Part shown: positions 36,005 through 42,788 of the stretch, in pieces
How positions within the stretch are numbered: position 1 is the first letter of the stretch
How the letters are laid out: the number at the start of each line of letters is the position of its first letter
Assembly (NCBI RefSeq): GCF_001429765.1
Contig: NZ_LMJB01000007.1
Location: 476,015-540,014 of the forward strand
DNA length: 64,000 bases
Source of the DNA: Flavobacterium sp. Root901
Lineage (GTDB): Bacteria; Bacteroidota; Bacteroidia; Flavobacteriales; Flavobacteriaceae
Reading direction: 5' to 3'
Program-made: the position numbers and the translations under genes
Notes under the pieces: model-generated
Database searches by the model: none
The model's input: the letters and a program-made list of their open reading frames with translations, nothing else
What the model was told of the DNA's origin: nothing

Positions 36005-37318
36005 CTATTGTTTCCTGTAAAGTTCGACACTTTTTAAAGAAAGTCTCTGACCAAGCCATTTCCTGAACTTTTCCTTTTCTGCAGCGTTCAGATCCTTATC
36101 CGCCCCATACAGCACTGCAGTTATATTTACTACGGTACTGTCCTTCTCATTCACCAGTTTGTGGTTTGAAATAGAAAGCGCATTTAGGGAGGGATAAAGA
36201 ATGCGGGACTCTTTTAAAATCCTTATATTGTCAAAACTATTTTCTGCAAGCTGTTTTTTAAGCTGGGCAATTTTTACATCTTTAGCGTTAATCTGATTTT
36301 CAGTTCCTTTAATCTGATTTAAAATATCTCCTTTCAACGCACTAAACCTATCGGATGTATCTTGTCGGATAACCAGTTCTGCTCCGGCAAGGAATCTATT
36401 TTTATCCATGACAGAATCTAAATGAACGATTTCTTTCTTTGAAAACCTTTTGGTAAGAAAAGCAAGTTCGAGTGCTTTTTTTGCAGGAGTGAAAGTACTC
36501 TTTTTATATATTACAGTATAACCCTTTGAGGAAAATTCATTTTCAATAAATAAATCTGCATTCTTTAAAAACTGCTGTTCTCGGTAAAGCGAAAACGCCA
36601 GGTAAGCACTTGGAATAAGCATAACGGCCGTAAGCAGTGTTATAATAATACGCACCTGCTTCTGCTGCTTCTCATCGACCTGTCTTTTTGCAGGATATTT
36701 GAGGTATTTAACAATCAGGAAAGTAGCAATTCCTATAAAAACACAATTGATGCAGTAAAGATAAAATGCACCGAAGAAAAAGGTCCATTGTCCAGTTGCG
36801 AGACCATAACCCGCTGTACATAAAGGCGGCATAAGTGCTGTAGCGATCGCAACGCCTGGTATAGGATTGCCCTTCTCCGTTCTGGTTACCGCAATCACTC
36901 CAACAATACCTCCAAAAAAAGCAATCAAAATATCATATATGTTTGGTGAGGTACGCGCCAGAAGTTCAGACTGCACCTCTTTAAACGGACTCACTGCAAA
37001 ATAGATCGTAGAAACCGTTAAACTCACAAGTGTAGCGGTAAGCAGATTACGAAGGGATTTCTTGAGAAGAGTAAAATCGTAAATGCCAAGAGCAAAACCA
37101 GCCCCCACAATAGGCCCCATAAGCGGCGAGATAAGCATCGCTCCAATAATGACAGCCGTGGAATTTACATTGAGCCCGACAGAAGCTATTAATATTGCGC
37201 ATGCAAGTATCCAAAGGTTAGCGCCTTTAAAACTGATATTTTTAATAACACTTTCCAGTATTTTTTCTTTATTGTCTTCCCCTTCACGGAGATTCAGCAG
37301 ATCGGTAATTCTATTCAT
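36005..37318 (-). CDS. DUF389-family membrane protein
   Basis: 437 aa. The first 230 residues hold about six membrane helices with the DUF389 signature region: NSTAVIIGAMLISPLMGPIVGAGFALG, then GVIAVTRTEKGNPIPGVAIATALMPPLCTAGYGLATG. The second half is a soluble region with a coiled-coil stretch (KDVKIAQLKKQLAEN) and a BON-like end (FRKWLGQRLSLKSVELYRKQ). The biochemical function of DUF389 proteins is not established to my knowledge; transport is assumed. Convergent with nhaA and separated from it by 87 nt. Confidence 0.85.
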   Translation of the reverse strand: MNRITDLLNLREGEDNKEKILESVIKNISFKGANLWILACAILIASVGLNVNSTAVIIGAMLISPLMGPIVGAGFALGIYDFTLLKKSLRNLLTATLVSLTVSTIYFAVSPFKEVQSELLARTSPNIYDILIAFFGGIVGVIAVTRTEKGNPIPGVAIATALMPPLCTAGYGLATGQWTFFFGAFYLYCINCVFIGIATFLIVKYLKYPAKRQVDEKQQKQVRIIITLLTAVMLIPSAYLAFSLYREQQFLKNADLFIENEFSSKGYTVIYKKSTFTPAKKALELAFLTKRFSKKEIVHLDSVMDKNRFLAGAELVIRQDTSDRFSALKGDILNQIKGTENQINAKDVKIAQLKKQLAENSFDNIRILKESRILYPSLNALSISNHKLVNEKDSTVVNITAVLYGADKDLNAAEKEKFRKWLGQRLSLKSVELYRKQ

Positions 37319-37539
37319 TTTTAGGCCTTTTATTTTACTAATTTAAGTATTATCGTTTTGGAAAGCAAGATTTAAATGTAGAGGATTAAAAACTTTCCAT
37401 TCAAAATAATACAGAATTAACTAATCAGATTAGGTTAGATGATTCCCCAGATACCGATAATGATCAAAAGTATCTTACTTCCCACAACCTGCCATTATTG
37501 AAATCAGTTTTTAATTGTTTTTATAGTCGAATTTTATTT

Positions 37540-38475
37540 TTATTCTATCTTAAATTTTTCGTTTTTACAATCTAGAATTAGTTTATGATTTAAGAAAAGT
37601 TTATTTCCTATCATTCCCTGCATTCCCGAACGTTTCATTAAAAATTTCTGCAGCTCGGATATTCCTTCAATGTAGGTAACTTCAGAAAGATGTAATGTTT
37701 TGTTATTAAATTGTATTTTCTTTCTCGCGGAAGTAGAATAAATGCTCAGCGTTGTGCCCCATGAATTTCCTTTTTCCTTCTCTACGGGGCTGTTTTTTAT
37801 TCGGTAGTTCTGCCAGTTCTCTTTTGTCGTAATTAATTCATAACCACTGGTTCCCGAATCGTAAAGTAATTTTAGATTTTCATTTTCAACATCTGCCGAA
37901 ATTAGAATTTTACGTTTTTTGAATTCAAAATCGGAGAAATCACTTTCTTTAAATGTTTCAGCAAAATTACACAGGTTGTTTTTAAAGTCGAGAACCATAA
38001 TTCTTTTTTCTAATAAATCAGTTCCGATTGTGCCAATTATATGCACTGCTTCTGGATTCTCAAAGTCAATCTTGCTGCCATAATCCAGAACTTTAAATGT
38101 ATTAGAAATAACTTTGAGATCCCCGATTCTAAAAGCTGCTTGAACCTGATTGCGGTCATTTACCCTAATAGGATTATGGAATTTTTCTTTAATTGATTTT
38201 AAAGAATTTCTGTAAAAAACAGTAACAGGCGAACCTGTGTCAAACTGCATATAGAAAGTCTGGTCAATTCCATTGATTTTTACAGGTAAAAGCAAGGCAG
38301 AATGTGAATTTTCTTCGCTTGAAATCCATTTCATAGGAATATTTTCTGCAGCTCCGCAGACATTTAAATAGTTTTCCGGCGGAGAGAATTTATTTTGAAA
38401 ATAAAGATATCCTCCTAAGAACAATAAAATGATAACAGCTAAAACTGCGGCGCCGATTTTCTTAAATAATTTCAT
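37540..38475 (-). CDS. Membrane-anchored retropepsin-like aspartyl protease
   Basis: About 311 aa from ATG 38475; ATG 38490 adds five residues. One N-terminal membrane helix (IGAAVLAVIILLFLGGYLYF) leads to a periplasmic domain with two Asp-Ser/Thr-Gly motifs: QFDTGSPVTVFY in the first half and LYDSGTSGYELI in the second, as expected of a two-lobed aspartic peptidase. The end MIGNKLFLNHKLILDCKNEKFKI also fits this family. Substrate unknown. An XRE regulator with a membrane tail is encoded 70 nt upstream on the same strand, so they may be expressed together. Confidence 0.7.
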   Translation of the reverse strand: MKLFKKIGAAVLAVIILLFLGGYLYFQNKFSPPENYLNVCGAAENIPMKWISSEENSHSALLLPVKINGIDQTFYMQFDTGSPVTVFYRNSLKSIKEKFHNPIRVNDRNQVQAAFRIGDLKVISNTFKVLDYGSKIDFENPEAVHIIGTIGTDLLEKRIMVLDFKNNLCNFAETFKESDFSDFEFKKRKILISADVENENLKLLYDSGTSGYELITTKENWQNYRIKNSPVEKEKGNSWGTTLSIYSTSARKKIQFNNKTLHLSEVTYIEGISELQKFLMKRSGMQGMIGNKLFLNHKLILDCKNEKFKIE

Positions 38476-38560
38476 GTTTTTTTTCAGCAAGATTCGGTTT
38501 TAATTTCCGATTTTCGATTAAAAACAATACGACATTTTTACGTCAGTTTTATGACTTTGG

Positions 38561-39100
38561 CTATAAGAAACTGGTTTTAAGCTTTATAGACAGCTGCTGT
38601 TTTTGGTTTAAACTGATCCCGTTTATAATAACTATCAATAATTTTAAACCCAAAATGATAAGCAACGGAATAAGAAAAAGCGGGAACTGCAGCGAAAACA
38701 AGCTTTGAACAAACGGACTTACAATCATTAAAACGGAAAGAATAAGACTTAAGAGAATTTGAAGGCCTGCGATTTGTTTTCCAAATTCTTTATTTATTGA
38801 ATCTTCGGTTTTATGAGTTAAAATTAAAGGAAAAATAACGCTTCCAAATGGGATAATAAGTCCGGATAACACAGAAAGATTAATTAGTTTGGCTCTTTCG
38901 ATTGTGATATTTTCATTTTTAACAAGCAGGTTATCAGGTTTGGTTTCTAAAGTCTGCGCCACTTTTTTTAACGTAAATCCTTTAAGAATATGTCCGGCTT
39001 CAACCCGCTGAATGGTACGCAGCGAAAGGCCTGATTTTTCGGCAAGTTCATTTTGAGTCATGTTTTTTTCTTCTCTCAGAATTTTGACTTTATTCTTCAT
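38561..39100 (-). CDS. XRE-family regulator with C-terminal membrane segments
   Basis: 179 aa. Residues 1-65 are an HTH_3 domain (REEKNMTQNELAEKSGLSLRTIQRVEAGHILKGFTLKKVAQ in order). The rest has about four hydrophobic segments (SVLSGLIIPFGSVIFPLILTH, LQILLSLILSVLMIVSPFV, FPLFLIPLLIILGLKLLIVII), a DUF4870-like layout. Such proteins probably couple a membrane signal to DNA binding. It precedes the aspartyl-protease-like gene in the same direction. Confidence 0.82.
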   Translation of the reverse strand: MKNKVKILREEKNMTQNELAEKSGLSLRTIQRVEAGHILKGFTLKKVAQTLETKPDNLLVKNENITIERAKLINLSVLSGLIIPFGSVIFPLILTHKTEDSINKEFGKQIAGLQILLSLILSVLMIVSPFVQSLFSLQFPLFLIPLLIILGLKLLIVIINGISLNQKQQLSIKLKTSFL

Positions 39101-39287
39101 GGTTTTTGGATTTAGTGCTAAGGCGAAATTATAAAAAAACTTTGATTCTGATTGTTTGACCTGCTTCTGACTCTATAGTTATTAAAGAATAGTCTAAACA
39201 AAAAGCTCGAGATTTGTCTAATGCTTTTATCCTGGGGAGCCCTGAGGGGTCAATTTCAGCTGTCTGACGGAAGACTGCACATAAAAA

Positions 39288-39310
39288 AACTCCCATAAAA
39301 GGGAGTTCTT
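39288..39310 (+). terminator. Hairpin terminator
   Basis: AACTCCC (39288-39294) and GGGAGTT (39301-39307) form a 7-bp stem with an A run before and a short T-rich end after. No gene on the plus strand precedes it closely, so its transcript is not identified. Confidence 0.5.
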
Positions 39311-39338
39311 AGGCGGCCGGCGGTTGCCTGAAAAGTAT

Positions 39339-39399
39339 ATGGTAATTAACTAAATCATTTGGGACAGAACCTCCAGACGAACCCCGCCGGTCCCCTGTT
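39339..39399 (+). repeat. Border repeat R1 of the repair module
   Basis: ATGGTAATTAACTAAATCAT, then CCAGACGAACCCCGCCGGTC and CCTGTT recur at 51210-51268 in the same order and orientation with a few substitutions and single-base gaps. The pair encloses the GC-richer repair module. Confidence 0.8.
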
Positions 39400-39759
39400 T
39401 TTTCTGACTGACTCTATAGTACCATTACCAGTATAAGACAAATTTACGGCAGTTTAAACAGTCCTCCCTTACAGCATCTTCCGATAATCTTACAGTATTT
39501 CTAGCCCTTACAGGATCCAGCTTAAGAGGGCGAAAACCTTCTTCAATTCAAAACGGGCTGAAAGGGCAGCCAAAGTAGTGCCCGTCCTCACCTGCATGCG
39601 CATAACGGCTCTGCGCCGCCCTTCGGGACTTATAGCACTCCGGCCTGCAGCCGGCACTCTCCTTCTGCTTTCTTTTTTCCCGTTTTTTCTTTTGAAAATT
39701 TTCTTGCAGGGCATGGGAAAAGAAAACTCAAAACAAGTATTCACTAAAAATCAAACATC

Positions 39760-40002
39760 ATGGAAATCACAGGACGAATTGTAAAGGATGCCTCAGCAGT
39801 TAAAGTAAAAGAAAACCGCCAGGTGGTAAACTTCTCCATAGCAGCCAATGACAGTTACAAACCCAAAGCAGGCACCGAAGTTAAAAAGATGGTAACTATT
39901 GATAAAAGAGCGCATGAAAAAGAAGGACTAAAAAAGCAAACCGATAATCCTATCGGCTTTTTTTATTTCAGGCAGGAAACTTTGGAAGCCCGCCAGCCTT
40001 AA
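39760..40002 (+). pseudogene. ssb: Truncated single-stranded-DNA-binding protein gene
   Basis: The first 47 or so codons match the start of Bacteroidota SSB proteins (MEITGRIVKDASAVKVKENR, QVVNFSIAANDSYKPKAGTEVKKMVT). After that homology ends: the OB-fold second half is absent and the frame runs straight through a rho-independent terminator (39941-39963) before stopping at 40002. A full SSB is over 100 residues, so this is a 3'-deleted copy. SSB genes are common next to conjugative functions, so it may be a remnant of an element. Confidence 0.65.
39941..39963 (+). terminator. Terminator inside the truncated ssb frame
   Basis: CCGATA (39941-39946) and TATCGG (39951-39956) with ATCC loop, flanked by an A run and followed by CTTTTTTT. 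Its location within the frame supports the view that the ssb gene was cut and fused to downstream DNA. Confidence 0.7.
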
Positions 40003-40014
40003 GGCCGGCGGGCT
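39987..40014. repeat. GC-rich 28-bp near-perfect palindrome
   Basis: AGCCCGCCAGCCTT and AAGGCCGGCGGGCT are inverted with one mismatch and no loop spacer. A T run does not follow, so it is not a typical terminator; it may be a protein-binding site or recombination-related structure. Confidence 0.5.
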
Positions 40015-40072
40015 CCGGATTGTAAAGGACTTTTAATTGTTTGATGCTCACGGCCTGCAGAAGGCAATTAAA

Positions 40073-40098
40073 AAAGCCCTTAACTTAATAAGGGCTTT
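40073..40098. terminator. Hairpin terminator
   Basis: AAAGCCCTTA (40073-40082) pairs perfectly with TAAGGGCTTT (40089-40098). A-rich on the left and T at the right end, so it can act in either direction, for example after a transcript coming from 40383 leftward. Confidence 0.65.
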
Positions 40099-40128
40099 AC
40101 CGTATGATTTAAAAGGCTTATAATGATT

Positions 40129-40383
40129 TCAGTAACAAATATAAGAAATAAAAAAGTTTCTATTATTAAAAGCCACGTTTTTAACTCTCTGCCTCACCTG
40201 ATACAAACATCCAATGCCTTCTGGTATTTCAAAGCCAGCCCGGGCATCTGGAAATAAAAGCTTCAGCATTCCGCAAAACCAGCACAGAAAAAAAACCAAA
40301 AAAAGAGAGAAAAATAATCCGCTGGCTTTCAAAAGGGTGCGGACCAAAAAGGCGTAAATCCAGGGCCAATCAGGCATAAGCAA
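40129..40383 (-). CDS. Possible small membrane protein (doubtful)
   Basis: 84 aa with one hydrophobic stretch (GLFFSLFLVFFLCWFCGMLKLLF). No family is recognised. A terminator lies 31 nt after its stop and the DUF6965 gene starts divergently 47 nt from its start. Complete frame and context make it possible, but it may be chance. Confidence 0.25.
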   Translation of the reverse strand: MLMPDWPWIYAFLVRTLLKASGLFFSLFLVFFLCWFCGMLKLLFPDARAGFEIPEGIGCLYQVRQRVKNVAFNNRNFFISYICY

Positions 40384-40429
40384 GATTCTCTGCCTTGTCT
40401 CATGTCTGCTTTATATGTAATTTTGCAGC

Positions 40430-40717
40430 ATGAATTACGAAGAAATAAAGCGATATTTTGAGACCAGTCCTCCACCGGCGCAGGTCGAATGGACACCCTG
40501 GGCAAAGATCACCGATACGCAGGTTTTTTTAAGAAGCTGTTATATCGGCATCCGAAACTTTAACGGTCCTGTGGACCGCTGTCCGGCCTGGTGGCACCTG
40601 AGGGATTTTTATTTACTGATCAAAAAAACGACACAGCAGGCACCTGTGGAAAAAACAGACCAGACTGCTATTGAAGAACCTGCGGACAGCACGCCTGCAG
40701 CTCAAGCAGCCCTATAG
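40430..40717 (+). CDS. DUF6965-like small protein
   Basis: 95 aa, no signal peptide. The conserved part YFETSPPPAQVEWTPWAKIT, then QVFLRSCYIGIRNF and CPAWWHLRDFYLLI matches what I recall of DUF6965 proteins, short soluble proteins frequent on Bacteroidota mobile DNA. The end is an Ala/Pro/Thr-rich tail. Followed by a terminator at 40737-40767. Function unknown; the assignment is from memory of the pattern and should be confirmed. Confidence 0.6.
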   Translation: MNYEEIKRYFETSPPPAQVEWTPWAKITDTQVFLRSCYIGIRNFNGPVDRCPAWWHLRDFYLLIKKTTQQAPVEKTDQTAIEEPADSTPAAQAAL

Positions 40718-40736
40718 CACTATCCGTATTTTCATA

Positions 40737-40767
40737 AAAGCCCTTCATAATCCATGAGGGCTTTTTT
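40737..40767 (+). terminator. Terminator after the DUF6965-like gene
   Basis: AAAGCCCTTCAT (40737-40748) pairs with ATGAGGGCTTT (40754-40764) with one bulge, followed by T residues. It also faces the convergent response regulator gene. Confidence 0.75.
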
Positions 40768-40788
40768 AAAATCTAAGTTTATTAAATT

Positions 40789-41235
40789 TCAAGCCAGAAG
40801 AAATTTCTCTTTATTGGTTTTGGAAATACTCCAGTCCAAGCTCATGATCGATGCCAGCAGTCTTTTCAGCCCTTGAAAGGTACTGGGCTTAACGGCATAA
40901 AAGTCAGCTCCTAATTCATACGAGAGCTCAATATTTTCAGGACTGCTGCTGGTGGAAAGCATAATTATCCTCAGATGTTTCAAACGATTTTCTGCATTTC
41001 GTATTTCCTTAAGACATTCAAATCCGTTTTTCACTGGCATATTAATATCCAAAAATACAATTTCCGGGATTTCTGACGGATTTCTATAAAGATAATCAAG
41101 GAGTTTCTGGCCGTCTTCTGCCTGGTGCACTTCAAGCTGTAAATCAAGTTCAGCTGCGGCCTCCAGAAATAACAATCGATCGTCCTGGTCATCATCTGCA
41201 TGAAAAATAATTTTATGGGAATTATGTTCTAACAT
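40789..41235 (-). CDS. Receiver-only response regulator (CheY-like)
   Basis: 148 aa, one receiver domain and no output domain. The acidic pocket is ADDDQDD (Asp14-16), the phosphoacceptor is Asp63 in FLDINMPVKNG, the switch residue is in MLSTSSS and the conserved Lys is 116 in AVKPSTF. Such single-domain regulators act by binding partners, often a bound histidine kinase. None is encoded nearby, so the kinase is elsewhere. It is convergent with the DUF6965-like gene and divergent from the polymerase operon. Confidence 0.85.
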   Translation of the reverse strand: MLEHNSHKIIFHADDDQDDRLLFLEAAAELDLQLEVHQAEDGQKLLDYLYRNPSEIPEIVFLDINMPVKNGFECLKEIRNAENRLKHLRIIMLSTSSSPENIELSYELGADFYAVKPSTFQGLKRLLASIMSLDWSISKTNKEKFLLA

Positions 41236-41276
41236 AGTTTAGACATTTATGCCGTTATTAAAGAAAATAATCTAAA

Positions 41277-41297
41277 ACCTGCAATGCCTTTGCAGGT
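41277..41297. promoter_or_regulatory. 8-bp stem hairpin in the regulator/polymerase divergent gap
   Basis: ACCTGCAA and TTGCAGGT around a 5-nt loop, 42 nt upstream of the response regulator start. It may be a 5'-UTR structure or operator. A weaker inverted repeat TTGTTA/TAACAT lies at 41523-41540. Nothing else is evident in 41236-41590. Confidence 0.35.
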
Positions 41298-41571
41298 AAA
41301 CATTTGAACACACTAGTAGGTAGTTAATATCTTACAAAGATAACTCTTTTTCTTATAATCATCATAACATATTTCACCGCAGAATTGCAGCTTCTGAAAA
41401 CAGCTGAGCTGAAAATTTTACAAAAACACTTTTAAATTGATTTTACGTAAATTCTGAATAAACATTTTTTCAATCAAAAATCCCCATTTCAAATCCCCAG
41501 CAAAATAAGAACTTTATAAAATTGTTATCATTTGTAACATAATATTTTTTAAAAATGTTCTTATACGTTAC

Positions 41572-41579
41572 TAATTTTG
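41572..41579 (+). promoter_or_regulatory. Putative -7 promoter box of the polymerase operon
   Basis: TAATTTTG fits the Bacteroidota -7 consensus TAnnTTTG and lies 12 nt before ATG 41591. No clear -33 TTTG at normal spacing is seen. Its position rules against the longer start at 41555. Confidence 0.35.
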
Positions 41580-41590
41580 ATCTGTATAAA

Positions 41591-42784
41591 ATGAATAGCA
41601 CTATGAACCGGGCAGTTGTACACATCGATATGAATACGTTTTTCGTTTCCTGCGAAAGACTGGCTAATTCAGAGCTTAACGGTATCCCGCTGATCATCGG
41701 CGGCGGGGAAAGAGGTGTCGTGGCCTCCTGCTCTTACGAAGCCAGAAAATTTGGCGTGCGGTCCGCTATGCCGATCCAGATGGCCCTTAGGTTATGCCCT
41801 AATGCCAAAATCATGAAAGGCGATATGGAGCTTTATTCCAGGCTCTCCCATGACATTACCGAAATCATTCAGGAAAAAGCTCCTGTGGTCGAGAAAGCCA
41901 GCATTGATGAATTTTATCTTGATATTACAGGCATGGACCGCTTCTATGGAAGTTACAAATGGACTGATGAACTGGCACAGCGCATCACAAAAGAAACCGG
42001 CCTTCCGCTCAGCTTTGCGCTTTCCATCAACAAGACTGTCTCTAAAATCGGAACGGGCGAAGCAAAGCAGAAGCAGAATCTGGACATCCCCGAGCACATG
42101 GTCCGGCCTTTTTTAAATCCGCTCTCCATACAAAAAATTCCAATGGTTGGGGAGAAAACTTTCCAGCTGCTCTCGCGCATCGGGATCCGCACCATAAGGA
42201 CCCTTTCTGAAATGCCTGCCGAAGCCCTGCAGCAGATGATCGGAAAAAACGGACTGGAACTCTGGAAAAAAGCCAACGGTATTGACACCGCTGCGGTAGA
42301 ACCTTATTCGGAAAGAAAATCAATTTCGACCGAACACACTTTTTCGCAGGACACTATTGACATTCCCAAATTAAACAGGGTGCTGCTGGGCATGGTAGAG
42401 AAGCTTTCCTATCAGCTTCGATCCGAGCAGTGGCTTACTTCAACGGTTACCGTTAAGGTGCGTTATGCCAATTTTGACACGGAGACCAAACAGTGCAGGG
42501 TTCAGTATACTTCGGCAGATCATATCCTCACTAAAACAGTGCAGGAACTCTTTGACAAGCTCTACCAGCGCAGGATGCGGCTGCGTCTTATCGGGGTGCG
42601 TTTCAGCGGACTGGTAAGGGGCACTTACCAGATTGACCTCTTCAATGATACTGAAGAAATGCTTGCCCTTTACCAGGCCATGGACAGGATGAAAACCCGC
42701 TACGGTTTTGATGCTGTGATGCGCTGTGCGGGGGCCTCCTTTAAACCCAACAGCAAGAATGAAATTTTAAAACGCAAACCCTGA
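41591..42784 (+). CDS. dinB: Y-family DNA polymerase (DinB/Pol IV-like)
   Basis: 397 aa from ATG 41591 (41603 also possible; 41555 would contain the promoter box). Palm motifs are intact: HIDMNTFFVSCE with Asp13, and KASIDEFYLDITG with Asp106-Glu107. The fingers carry CSYEARKFGVRSAMP, then HhH (IQKIPMVGEKTFQLLSRIGI) and the little-finger domain to the end. It should copy past damaged bases. The next gene, a DnaE-type polymerase, starts 5 nt after the stop. In ImuB-type cassettes the Y-family member has lost its catalytic residues; here they are kept. Confidence 0.93.
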   Translation: MNSTMNRAVVHIDMNTFFVSCERLANSELNGIPLIIGGGERGVVASCSYEARKFGVRSAMPIQMALRLCPNAKIMKGDMELYSRLSHDITEIIQEKAPVVEKASIDEFYLDITGMDRFYGSYKWTDELAQRITKETGLPLSFALSINKTVSKIGTGEAKQKQNLDIPEHMVRPFLNPLSIQKIPMVGEKTFQLLSRIGIRTIRTLSEMPAEALQQMIGKNGLELWKKANGIDTAAVEPYSERKSISTEHTFSQDTIDIPKLNRVLLGMVEKLSYQLRSEQWLTSTVTVKVRYANFDTETKQCRVQYTSADHILTKTVQELFDKLYQRRMRLRLIGVRFSGLVRGTYQIDLFNDTEEMLALYQAMDRMKTRYGFDAVMRCAGASFKPNSKNEILKRKP

Positions 42785-42788
42785 TCCC

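Larger units (their letters stand above)
39101..39759. other. Gene-free stretch at the left border of the repair module
   Basis: Contains a terminator (39288-39310), repeat R1 (39339-39399) and two copies of GACTCTATAGT (near 39171 and 39409). From about 39520 base composition turns GC-rich. The small minus-strand frame at 39508-39744 is Arg-rich and not convincing. Confidence 0.6.

Noticed and set aside
39508..39744. 78-codon Arg-rich minus-strand frame before ssb
   Set aside because: Composition reflects GC-rich non-coding DNA; no start context, neighbours or domain support it.
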